Positions 47,051 through 58,800 of a stretch of 64,000 nt of DNA are shown piece after piece. The notes beneath the pieces are model-generated. The model searched no databases, was not told the origin of the DNA, and worked only from the letters and a program-made list of their open reading frames with translations. The stretch's first letter is position 1. The number at the start of each line of letters is the position of its first letter. Origin of the DNA: a virus. The DNA lies in IMG/VR virus record IMGVR_UViG_3300020578_000034, positions 23,842 through 87,841 of that record, one strand, 5' to 3'. Position numbers and translations under genes: made by a program.

Positions 47051-49891
47051 ATGGACGACTCAACAGAACAGGGCGATTGTTGTCCTATCTCGGGGGCGGA
47101 AATCGAGCAGAAGGGCATCGCCTTCGGTCCCAGACAGGTCCGTCCGGATAGTTTTGACGCATACGTTGACAAGGAATCGGCCCGCGCAAGGGCGCGGATG
47201 CTTGGGTGCATCGGAATACGACAATACAGCTCGACGGCGGGTGGCACCGTCTGGATGCCGTGCAGCAACGAGTCCGATTACAGGAAGGTGACCGGCCAGG
47301 ACAATTTGTCGCGGAGACAGCGCAGGAGGATGCTAAAAACCTTCTTCACCGACGGCCTGGAGACCAAGGCCCTCGGCTCAACCATCGGGGCAGTCAGCGG
47401 TCAGGTGAACACGAACCCGTTCACCGCCATAGACGCAGACCTGGACGGTCTCGTACTGGAGGGCCTGGCGCATATCAACATGGGCCGCGGGGTGCCCGAC
47501 CCTACGCCAGGAGGGGCGCAAATTCCATCGGCGCCGACGTCACCCCTTAGGCGGATGGACAGGTCTCCGTTCCAGGTCACCAACGATGATTTCGCCATTG
47601 CCGCAATGTCAAATAGGACGCGGCCGACGCAGGAAGTTCCAACGCCGCCCGTTCGCAAGCGCGATCGGAGAATGAATCGTCCGAGTGCGAAGCTGCGAAT
47701 GGAGCAGTACAGGGACAACGTGGAGGCGGCGCTGAAGGACGACCTGTTCGCCAATTCCTGGCAGAAGGCCGTCGCGGATTTTATCGACGCGGACGCATTG
47801 GGGGACGACGACTCCGACCAATACCTCAAACAAAACCTGTACTCCATCGTTGAGGACGTCGCCTCGAGGGTTGAGTCGGCGGTCGACGAGCAACCAGAGT
47901 TTTCCGTGCCGAGGGGTCGCACCCGAAGGGACGCCGCGGACGCAACTTCGGCGCGCCTGACGGCAAAGGTTCTCGGAACGGTGTCCGAATTGATGAACAA
48001 TCCGCCGGACGCCATGACCGGGAGGGACGACGTTGTCAGAAGACTTACGTCGTCGTTGTTGGAATCCGGAGCGAGGAGGGTTGCGGACACGGGCGGGAAG
48101 CCAGGCGTGTGGGCCTTCCTGATACAGGCGATACTCGGGGGCGCGATCGGAGTCCAGGGAGGCTGGGAGTTGCTGGCGAGGATATTCGGAATAGAGAATT
48201 CAACTGGCTGGATCCCCCACCCAACCGGCCGCAGCCTCGAAATCCTGTCACCCAGCCTTGCCAGACAAAGGTCCAACGAGGCAAGGTCGAGGGCCCTCGA
48301 GAGAGTCACGAGGACCATGGACGCCCTGCGCGACGCCGGTTTCGCGATAGCCGACGCCGGGGACATCCCGTCCGTCGCCGACGACATCGCAGAGGTATTG
48401 GACGGAGACAGGTCAACCGACCTCCCGGGTGACCTGTTGCCCAAGGACACCGCCAAGTCCAGCTCGCTCGACGAAGTGATCAGGAAAATGAGGGAAGCCA
48501 CTGGCATCAGGGACAGCGTGGCGACCAGGAGGCGCCGAGATCCGCGGACATACGTGGAGGAGGATTTGATCACCAGGAATCGCATGGATCTCGTCGGCAT
48601 TCCCACCGGGATCCTCGACGTCTTTGATTCCTCGTCGGTCCCCGCACCTACGCCGTCCGACGGTTCGGCTGCGAGATTGATCGCATCCGGTGGGGTCGAC
48701 GGCCTGAATCCGATGAACGCCAAACTGCTGTACGACGCCATGAGCGACCAAAACTTCCTGCGAACCTTCGTCGCCCCGACCGACTCTCCGTACGCCGCGC
48801 AACTGGCGACCCTTGTCGAGCAGGGGAGGCTGCCGAAGGTGGCGGCGGCGATACTCGAGATGTCGCCGGAGTCAGTGGAGGATTTCCTTGCGGTCAACCC
48901 GAGACCACTGATCCTGTCGGCAAGATCGGCCAGGAAGAAGTTGAGACCCGCCGGCTCGTGGGTGACCCGCATAGACCACGATCCGTTTGAGGTCGCGGCC
49001 CACCTCATGCGGGCGAAGGACTACCACATTTCGGCGATAGCCAACGGCTCGGACTCGCCCGTCCTCCTCGACGCCGTGGACGAGCTGGTCGGCAACAACG
49101 CCTCCGAGACCTCCGCCATCTTCTCGGCGATGGTGGCCAACAACAAGCAGAGATTGGCGGACGCATACGACGGGTCGTTGCAACTGGCGCGGTCGGGGAA
49201 CGGGCTCCTGATGGCGGCGAGAAACCTGATATCAAACGCGACAGAGAACGATTCAACATGGAGCGCCTCACGCAACGCAATCACCCAGGCGTCCAGGGCG
49301 ATGGTCTCCGCAGGAGACGTCTCTGCGGGAATGACGAACACCGCGTCAAGGTACGGAAGGAACTACCCGAGGCACAGACGCAAGAGCGGCGACTGGTCGC
49401 CAATAGCCAACAAGATACGAGACTCGATCAAGCGCTACAAGTCCCGGTATGGCGCCCCAGCGGCGAACTCGGCGGACTTGGCGAGGTTCGTGGACTTCTC
49501 CTACCCCGAACTCCTCGACGAGGCGGCCGAGCTGATCGACCTGATGAAGCAAAAAATAGAATTCGGATCCCTCGCCATGGCCGATTACGCAAGCGACGGG
49601 TGGAGGAACAGGGACGTCGCCGAGCTGGCCCTTGACGAGTTTGACCCGACGAACCTTGAGTCCATATTTGACCCGGGTAGCAGGATGGGCCTGCTGAAGG
49701 CGATCGGCGTCAACCTGGCGGCGGCGGCCAAGATGGCGCCGTCGCGATCCGAGCGAGACGGGGTGATGGACATCCTCGACGAGGTGAACTCCTGGAGCTT
49801 CACCGTCCTCCCGCTGTACACGGAGCCGAGGTCCGTCACATCGCGTCGCAGAGGAATTTTCCCGAGCGTCTCCGCCGACGCCGAGGCTGGC
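47051..49891 (+). other. N-terminal module of protein N
   Basis: 947 residues. A Cys domain with D-C-C-P, then R-x-R-M-L-G-C-I-G-I-R-Q...W-M-P-C, matches the N-terminus of protein M. The DxDxDG/GRGVPDPTPGG module follows at about 47359-47540. The remainder is helical, with one Gly-rich hydrophobic stretch (about 48100-48190, GVWAFLIQAILGGAIGVQGG) that could be a membrane or packing helix. A weak SAGM variant (49331) may divide it further. Confidence 0.65.
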
Positions 49892-52800
49892 ATGACGGTC
49901 AACAGGGGGGTCCCGGAGGACATCAGGCAAACGCTCATGTCAAGATCCGCACCGCTCGGATCCGGAACTGAGGGAACGCCGAAGATCCGCATGAGAAGAA
50001 AGTTGATAGAGAGGGCCAACGAGTTGCTCGCGGCAAAGCAGTCAGACGACCTCGTGGACAGGATCGGCATGGACCCGAAGGGGCCAGTGATTGACATAGC
50101 AGAGACGTTCCTCGTGACTGCGGAGCAATTCCGGTGGGACCAGCAGACCACCGCCTCCTTCTACGAGGACGTTGCGGAGATGATGAACGAGATGGTCCAG
50201 GAAGTTCCGAATCCCAAAAAGCGCCAGCTCCTGGCCGACATGTTCACCGACGCCCTTGAGGACATCGCAGAGAACATGGATGACGGCAACACGGAATTTT
50301 TCGCGAGTACGGGGGACATCCCGTCGAGGACGGTGGGCAGACTGGCGCGCAGGCTAGGACGGACCGATCAGCCACGCGCGCGATCCGACTCCGAGGCCGG
50401 CATGGTCGGCCCGGACGACGAGCCGCGCGCCATCGTCGAGCCGATGCCGGAATTCCCGGACGACGAACCGCGCGCCATCGTCGAGCCGATGCCGGAATTA
50501 CCGCCTACGCCGCCGAGGAGGAGGATGACGGACGGGGAAATGGTCACCATCTACGGCGAGGTACAGCGCATCTTCCGCTCGCTCGACAACCCGAACATTT
50601 CCAAGAACCCAAACGACGCGGCTTCGTGGAGAGAAAAGATGAGGGCGGCCGGAATCAACATTCCGTTCTCCTCCGATGAGGGCCTGGACGAGGTCGCCGA
50701 CCAGACGCTCCCCGATGCGCCCGACGACCCGCGAGCAGTGTTCTCGGATCCCTTCGCAGGCGTGTCCCAAGACGCGGTCCGGTACCTCGACGACCTGATG
50801 TCCATAGTCCTAGAGGAAATAGGGGCGAGCGTCAGCAGCACGACAGAGGATTTTGTAAGGGACCTCAGGAGGAGGACTGGTGTGAGGAACTCCTCGGAGT
50901 TCCACGACTTGGTCCGCGCGCTGAGCACCAGCGACGGCAGGGCCACCCTCGCGGATTTCTCCGAGCAGGTGATGGAGAACAACTACTTGACCACCTCGGC
51001 CATCAAAAAGAGGATGACCGACAGGTTCCCGGATTTCTACGACGTCATGGACTACTCGGGCTCTGGCGGCGGCGACGCGGAGGCGGGCATGTCGGGCCCG
51101 ATCGTCGACAGGATAAGGGAGAGGTACGTCGCCCAGAGGAAGATAAGGGAGCTCGGGGGTGTCGCCAAGATGAATGACGAGAAGGACTACAAGATGCGGC
51201 AGACGGAGGCGAGGCGACGCAGGCTCCTGTCGATGACGGAACCCGACGGCTTTTTCGACTTCGTGACGAGGGGCGTCACGGACCAGAGGTCCCCCCTCTA
51301 CCTGAGACCCATAGCGGAACGCATGGGTGGCCTGTACAAGTACATCAAGGAAATGTCGGATGCGCAGGTTGACGCAACCTGGCAGGCCCTGGAGAATTTC
51401 GTCAATCAAGCGAGGCGCGACATGTTCACCGGCGGCTTGTCGTCCCCGTACATGACGCTCTACAACGCGGCGAAAGCCAAGACAACGATGGACGACCCGG
51501 ATTTCAGGCCCGATGGGGGGAGATTCAGCGACGACGAGTTGCTGTCGAAGATGGAGATGAATTCTTGGGATGAGATTCTGCCGCCCCCGCTGGACATGAC
51601 GATATCCGAGTCCGATATTGATGCGGTGCCGTCATTCAAAGCGAAGGCGCAGGCAGCCCTGGAGGTGCTAGCCATCGACAGGGCGCAGCTGATGGAGCTT
51701 CTCACTGGTGCGGAGACCTCGGAGGAAGCAAGAGGAAAACTTTCGGAGGAGGTGGAGACCCAGGAAAGAAACGTAAGACAGACGATCGCAAAAAGGGCGG
51801 GGAAGGTCGAGTACGTCCCGACCCAGCTCCACATGGAGCAGATAGCGGCAGCAGACGCAATAACTCCGCTCGACTCGGAGTCCCTCGTTGCGTTCGTGTC
51901 AACTCTCGACGGCGCACAGCTCTCGTACGTGTCGTCGGCATCAATCTCCACGGAACAGGCGAAGGAACTCGTCAAGGCGGAATCACGGGCGATATCGTTC
52001 GCCAGCGCCTCAAGGAAGTTGTTCGCCATCAGGAGCCTCGCCGACCTGGAGCCAGAAGAGGCGACCTTTTTCAGGAGCAAGGCGTCGCAGCTGATCGGGG
52101 ACGCGACCATCAGCGAGCCGGTCAAGAAACTGATAACCGCGGTCGTCGGCGACGATGACGTAGCCGCATCGCAAGCCCTCTCGGAGATTGAGCCGACGGA
52201 CGACAACGAAAACAGCCTCGTGAAGGTCATGTGGGAGATGGGTCGCAATTCCAAGGGCACGTTCGTGACCGCACTGCTGCCACCGAGCATCGACGAAGCC
52301 GAGAGGGATGCCACGCTCAGGGCGAAGGCGCTCGGCGTTCTCAAGTCGCAACCAGACGGCGGGAGGGCAATGGCCCGCAGAACGATTGACCACCTCCCGA
52401 AGGACGGCAGGGGGTACGAGCCGGTGCGCGTCGTGCCCGAACCGGGCGAGGGAGAGGCGAAGATCATCAGCTTGGCGGAGGCGATCCGGGCCTACGACGG
52501 AACCCCCGAATCGGCAGCGAAGATAGTCGAAGCGATGACCGACTCGCAGATCGAGAGACTGAGGAACAACTACATAATCCCGTCGATCATCCAGCGGATG
52601 GACAGGAAGGCCTACGAGGCGAGGCTGGAGCAGAGCTCCATAGCGCAGACCAGGGCGAGAATAGACAACCTCGGCAGACGCCTGGAGTTGCTCACCTTCG
52701 GAACGGTGGATTCGGGGAACACGGTTGAGGAAATCATCTCAAGGACGGACGAGGCACTGTCAAAGGCGTTCGGCGACAAGGTCTCAGACTTGTCCATGTT

Positions 52801-55800
52801 GACCCGCGAGGAGCGCAGTTATTACGGCGACATAATCGATTACTTCATCTCCGGTGGCACTGAAATCTTCGATGACCCGTCGCAGTACGGGATGGCGTCG
52901 CGGGCCATGAAGGAAGCGACTGCGGAAGTCCCAGAAAATCCGACACTCCCGCCGCTCGACCCGAACCCCGACGCGCCCCCACCGCCAGACGACGGGAGCG
53001 TAACCAACGTCGCACCGGACGCGCCCAAGTCGGATGACGACGGATTCTGGGACTCCATGGGCATCGAGGCGGGCATGGCGCCACCCACCCCGGGGCCTCC
53101 GGTGCCACCGGATGAGCCGTCGAAACGCAGGCTTGAAGCCATGCCCGAGGAGACGGCGCGCAAGTTGTTCGGCGACGACATAGCCGGTTTCGTGCGGGAG
53201 GGAACGTGGACCTTCGGGGACCCGACCTTCCCGCGGACCGCGATCCCCGAAGAGGCCACGTTGGCCCGGAAGGTTATTTCAGCCCTGTTCGCCGTCCAGC
53301 AGGGGGAGATGCCGGACGACGTCGCCGAGCGCATGAGGTCGGAGGGAATTTACTCGGCGGCCCAGCTGATCTTCAGGGCCCTGTCGGCGCGGACGCTCGA
53401 GAAAATCAGGAACATGCCGGACCCACCCTACGACTTCCCGGCTGGCCCATACGACCCGAGGAGCGACAAGGACAAGGACAGGCAGTCCTTCTTCCTCGCG
53501 GCGATGCAGGAATACGTGTCACTGCACCTCGCCCTCGGCGGCGGTGCGTTGCCCATTTACGACGACGCACCGGGCAGGGAGCCGTCTCGCTACTCATTCG
53601 AGCTCACCAGGGAAGACTTCCAGATGGTCATACAGGATGACGATCTGATGAACTACAGGCTGATCTACAACCCGGGTCAGCCCAACGAGGCTGTCCGCGC
53701 GGACGAGGCGGTCGTAGCTAGGGAAGAATTCGTCGGCGACCCGTCGGAGCACCCCCTCATCCAGTCGATCGACCGTACACTGAGCCACCTCAGACGGCAG
53801 TTCCCCGCCTTCAGTGACTGGTTGGATCAGGACAACAGGTATTCGAGAATCCTCGGGGGAATGCACTACGAGAAGCTGGATGACAGCGGGCAGCCCCGCT
53901 TCGGTACGGGAATAATCGATTTGGTCAGGGCCGACCCTTCCTCAATGGATTTGGAAAAGGTCATCCGCGAGGTCGTCGATCAGTTTGTCGATCAACACAG
54001 TTTGCTCGGGGTGGACGGCTCCAGGTTGGTCGCCGACGCGCGCAGCCTCGGCCCGGACCCCGACGACGCCAGTCCTTTCCCGAGCATGACCTCTTACCCA
54101 AGCCCGGACTACGTGGAAACCTTCTCCAAACCGGCCGCGGACATTGCGAGGCACAAGAAGATAGCCACGTCGACGGCGAAGGCGAGCGCCGCTGCTAGGC
54201 AATCCTGGTGGACCATGTTCACCACCGGAACGTTGATGGACCAGTTCGAGATAGCAGCCGTCGCCGTGACGGACAAGGGCGACAACTTCCACCCCGATGC
54301 GATACTTGCCGGCCTGAGGAAATACGCCAGGGACAATAACCTCGCTGGCCAGTTTGACGCGTACCTCGGCGCGGCGCAGGCCGCCGCCTCTGCGAGATTC
54401 AACTCGGTCGCCCTGCAAACGATACAGAACACCCTCAACGAAATGGCCAGGAATAGAGGAGGAATAAAGGGTGAGCTGTTGAGACTGGCCAAGCTCCAGA
54501 AGACGCTCGAGAAGCATTACAAGGAGCTCAGTCGCCACTATCAGGACAGGATCAGGGCGAAGATACAGAGCATCTACTCCGCCTGGGCGTTGTTGTATGG
54601 CTCGTGGGTCGACGAGAGGAAGCTCGTCGACGGAAAAGTTGCCAAGGGACAGATGACCTCGCAACAAGCCGTCGATCATCTGCAAAAACTGTATTTCGAT
54701 ATGCAACCGACGATGTACGCTGCCGTCAACATGATCGCGGACCTGAGCAGGAAGGCCGCCGCCTCAGACCGCGCGCGCACGGCCGTCGAGAGGCAACAGG
54801 AGGAGATACGCGAGAGAATCGAGGAGATCAGGGAGGCGGCGCGCCTGACGGGCAGGGACGCCGAGGCCGGCATGGCCCTGATGAGGGGCATCAACAACGC
54901 CTTCGACAACCTCGCCGAGGACCCTTCCGGTCTGTCGGACGACTACAAAGCCGGCTCATCAATCGGGCGCTCCACGTTCGGCGTGGTCGGCGGCGACAGG
55001 GTCGGGGCACCGCGGGCGAGACGGCTGCTCACGACGAACGAGAAGAAGCTCGCGTCCGCGATCTCGAGGATGAACGACATGTTCTCGCAGAACAACGTTG
55101 ACGAGATCGGGCAGGTGCCGAGCATCCGGGCCGCCATGGAGACTTTGAGAGGGGGACGCCCCGACAGGGTCGTGCCGCAGATTCGCACGGGGGATCCGGG
55201 CGAGATCGAGCAGGCGAAGGTCACCGCCGCGATGATGATGAGGGCCGACGCGGAGGCGGAGGCGACGACCCGGAGGATATTGGGCGCGCGCTTCAAGCGG
55301 TTCTCCGATCTCGCCATGAACACGCTGCCGGGCCTCACGAGGAGGGTGGTCGAGGACATAGTGGTCGACGGCGTCGCCGAGGCCATGCGGGCGAACGCCG
55401 TCAGGGAGGCAGACCTGGACGCGGCGCTGACGATGTACTCGGAGGCGATCCGCAACGTGAAGTACATGTCTGTGTTCAACCCAGTCCAGAGAACGGCCGA
55501 CATCCTCAACCTGGAACCCGACGACGTGTCCGACGCAATAGCCACGGAGAGCATGATCCTGAAGACGAGCAATCTGCTCAGGATGGCCCAGTCGTATGCG
55601 TCAAGCCTCTCCGGTGCCTACGGCAGGAACTCCGTGCTCCGGATGACCAACAACAGGTTCCCGGAGCTGAGAAACTTCGGCTCGCTCTTCCTTGAATCAA
55701 TTTTTGCCTCGCCGTCGGATGCGTCGTCGCGCAAGCTGAATTCGGCGATCTCGTTGAACAAACTCATGAGGTTCAACTCCCGCGCTGCGGCGGCGGCTTT

Positions 55801-58800
55801 CGGCGTCTCCGACGACGTCGCCCAGGTCATTTCGGCATCGGCGGCGCCACGGACGCGACCCACCGAGCTGAGCAACCCGCTGCCGCACGACTGGAACTTC
55901 ATGACGTTCCGTGACAGGCAGTCTTGGCTCGGTTCCGAGGAGGCCTTCAACTCGCTCGGGAGGGCGGGGGTAAACGACGAACTTAGCAAGCTGCAGTCGC
56001 AAATCGAGGATTTCGGGTCAATGGACGGCCCGTACCCTGCGCTAGCCCGCATCATCACGGGCAACGCCACGGGCACCGGGGCGTTCGGCAGGCAGCTGAT
56101 CACGGCCGACGGAAGAAGCCCGATCTTCTCATCAGTCGGTTTCGGCCGGGGCGACATGGTGCGAAACGGCAGGAACCAGATCTCGGCCCTCATGGGTGCG
56201 GTGCCCGGGATATCCCAGATGTCGGACAGGGCTCTCAGTCGGTTCCTCGGCGCGCCGTACGACGTCGTCGCCGAGTTCAGGAGGGATGGAGCCGCCGCAT
56301 CGCCGGAAGCCGCGGAGCGCCTGGCGCTCGCCTTCGGAAAGATCTCGTCCGAGGTGTGGCCGCCAGACGCGCCGCAATCGGATGCCGACCCAGGAAACTT
56401 CTACTGGCTCGGGTCGACCTGGGACAGGTCGGGCGAGATAATTGCGGCGATAGGCGAGGGGGCGGACCAGTACGCGGTCGCCGCCGACATGCCGAACGGG
56501 CAGTTCGTCGCAGAGAGGGTGACGCAACTGGTCGAAGACGGAACGGTGGGACGGTTCTACGACCAGGTCGGGCTGGAGGAGATAACGACCGAGGATGCTC
56601 AGTCATTCGTCGCTTCAATCGCACCGAGGAGCAGGAAGGGAGTCGTGGAGATACTGGCGTCCTCCGGATACAGGGAGCAGGACATAATCGACGCGACTGG
56701 ATTCAACCCCAACACGGTCAGGAACTCGTTGCACGAGCTGAGGAAACAGGGCCTGCTGCCCGAGGTGGTCGGCTCACCGAGGTGGATAGCGCGCAACGGC
56801 GACGCGGTTGTCGCCGACTTCTCGTCGGGTCTGTCAAAGCGCGCCCTCATGAAGAAGTACGGAATAGGCGCGAAGACCCTGGACTCGATAATCGGGTCGT
56901 CGCGCGACGGATCAAGGATGGACGACGCCTACGGCGACGCCGAGGCGGGGATGTCAAACCGCAGGTTGCCCGACAATACCCCGATGTCGGACGGACCGCA
57001 GCCCGACTGGAGGGACGAGAGGCAGACGAGGGCCGACGGAACGCTGGTGGACCGCGAGACGCAGAGCCCGCCCGCGAACGTCGCCAACCCCTTCGTCACG
57101 CCAGGTTCCCCCGCCTCGCTCGGTCTCAACGGCGAGATCAAGGACCCAGAGAGGATGCAGAACTGGGCGAGGGCGTTGTCAGCCTGGATCTCGTTCGCGC
57201 TCGAGGGGGGCTACTTCAAGAACCGCACGGAGGAAATGTCCCAGAGCGAGCTGATTATGGCCGGAATTTTCGGCGACAGCGGGAGCCCGGGCTTCGAGGA
57301 GGCCGAGTTCGAGATCGGCATGACCGACCCCGTTCGGGGCAAGAGGTTCAAGGCCTTTGAGATCGCAACTCGGCAGGACAACCCCGCCAACGAGCTGTTG
57401 TCCGTCAACGCAGTGCCCTCGATCATCCGCCCCCAGTTCGACGCGACCGGGGTTTACACGGGAATACTGCCGATGCTGAGGGGGATGATCCTCGCCACCT
57501 ACGACAAGTACTTCAAAAAGTTGTCCGACCGGGAAATGGGATCGTGGGAGGGGGTCAGCACCCAGGACCTCGTGGATGCCGGTCTGCTTGACGAGCCGGA
57601 AATGCCGAGGGACGCGAGCGACGAGCTCCGCCTCAAGTTGTGGCAGCTCAGGCAGATGATGCGAAACCCGAACATGGTCGACGCACCCCCGCTATTCGAG
57701 CCGGGCGACGAGGTGGTCATGCGCACGATCATCCCGTTGATGGCCAACGCCGACGAGATGAACACGATGCGCGCCCAGCACGGCGCGTCCCCCGAAGGAA
57801 TCCTCGGAGACCCAGCGGACAGGATTCAGTCGTCCACCATCAGCGGCGTGGAACTCTGGCGTGGGACCAGGGACGCAGAATTCGAGGAGATGGCCCTCAC
57901 GGGCGTCCCAATGTTCTCGAACCTGCTGCTCGGCTCCGTCGTGACGGGCGATCTCGGGGCGAGGAAGATCGTGGACAACCTCACGCCGCGGCAGATCATG
58001 CTCTCCAACTGGGTGTACGGGATGTACACGGCCCTGGAGCCACTGGTGAACGCGTTCGCCGAAATGATGCCGATGAAACGGTTCCGCTCCGCCTCCCCCA
58101 ACCTCCCGGACGAGCCCGGCGCAAGCATCATGCTCGGCGACCCGTTGTACCTCCCGACCAGGGAGGTCGACGACCAGGTGTTCGCCTTCGCGTTCGACTC
58201 GTTGTTCAAGGCTTTGCAGGGAGTCTCGGAGTCACCCGAAATGACGATCCTCGAGTCTCTCCCGAGCGGGGAGTTCGAGCAGCTCTACGGTGGCGACCCC
58301 GGCACAAACCCGTCCAAGGCGGAGGCGCTCAGGATGTCCACGAAGGTTCTGGCCCGCATCTTGGCCGACGTCCTCGCGACGGGCATATACAGGAAGGCCG
58401 TTCAATCGATTGCGAAGGACGACGACGGAAGGACGTCGCCCTTCTACAAGGAAGAGATGCAAACCGACTGGTTCAGGTTGGCGAGACCGAGGGTCGACTC
58501 GTTCGGCTACTGGTCGATGTACGGGCCGAACATCGTCTACGCCGGCACGGGTGGAGACATATACGAGCCGGGGTGGAACGACCAAACCAACCCGATTTCG
58601 GAACTTGGAAGGAACGGAGCGCAGCTGGCCGCCGACGCCGTCAAGGCGGACAAGGAGGCAATGCTCCAGCTCCAGAGGGTGATCGACGAGACCCCGGGCA
58701 AATACTGGTGGGAAACCGAGGCCGCGTACGGGGAACTCACCGACGACCAGATACTGAACATGCACCCGGAGGAGTTTGCCGATTACGTCGCATCCCTGTC

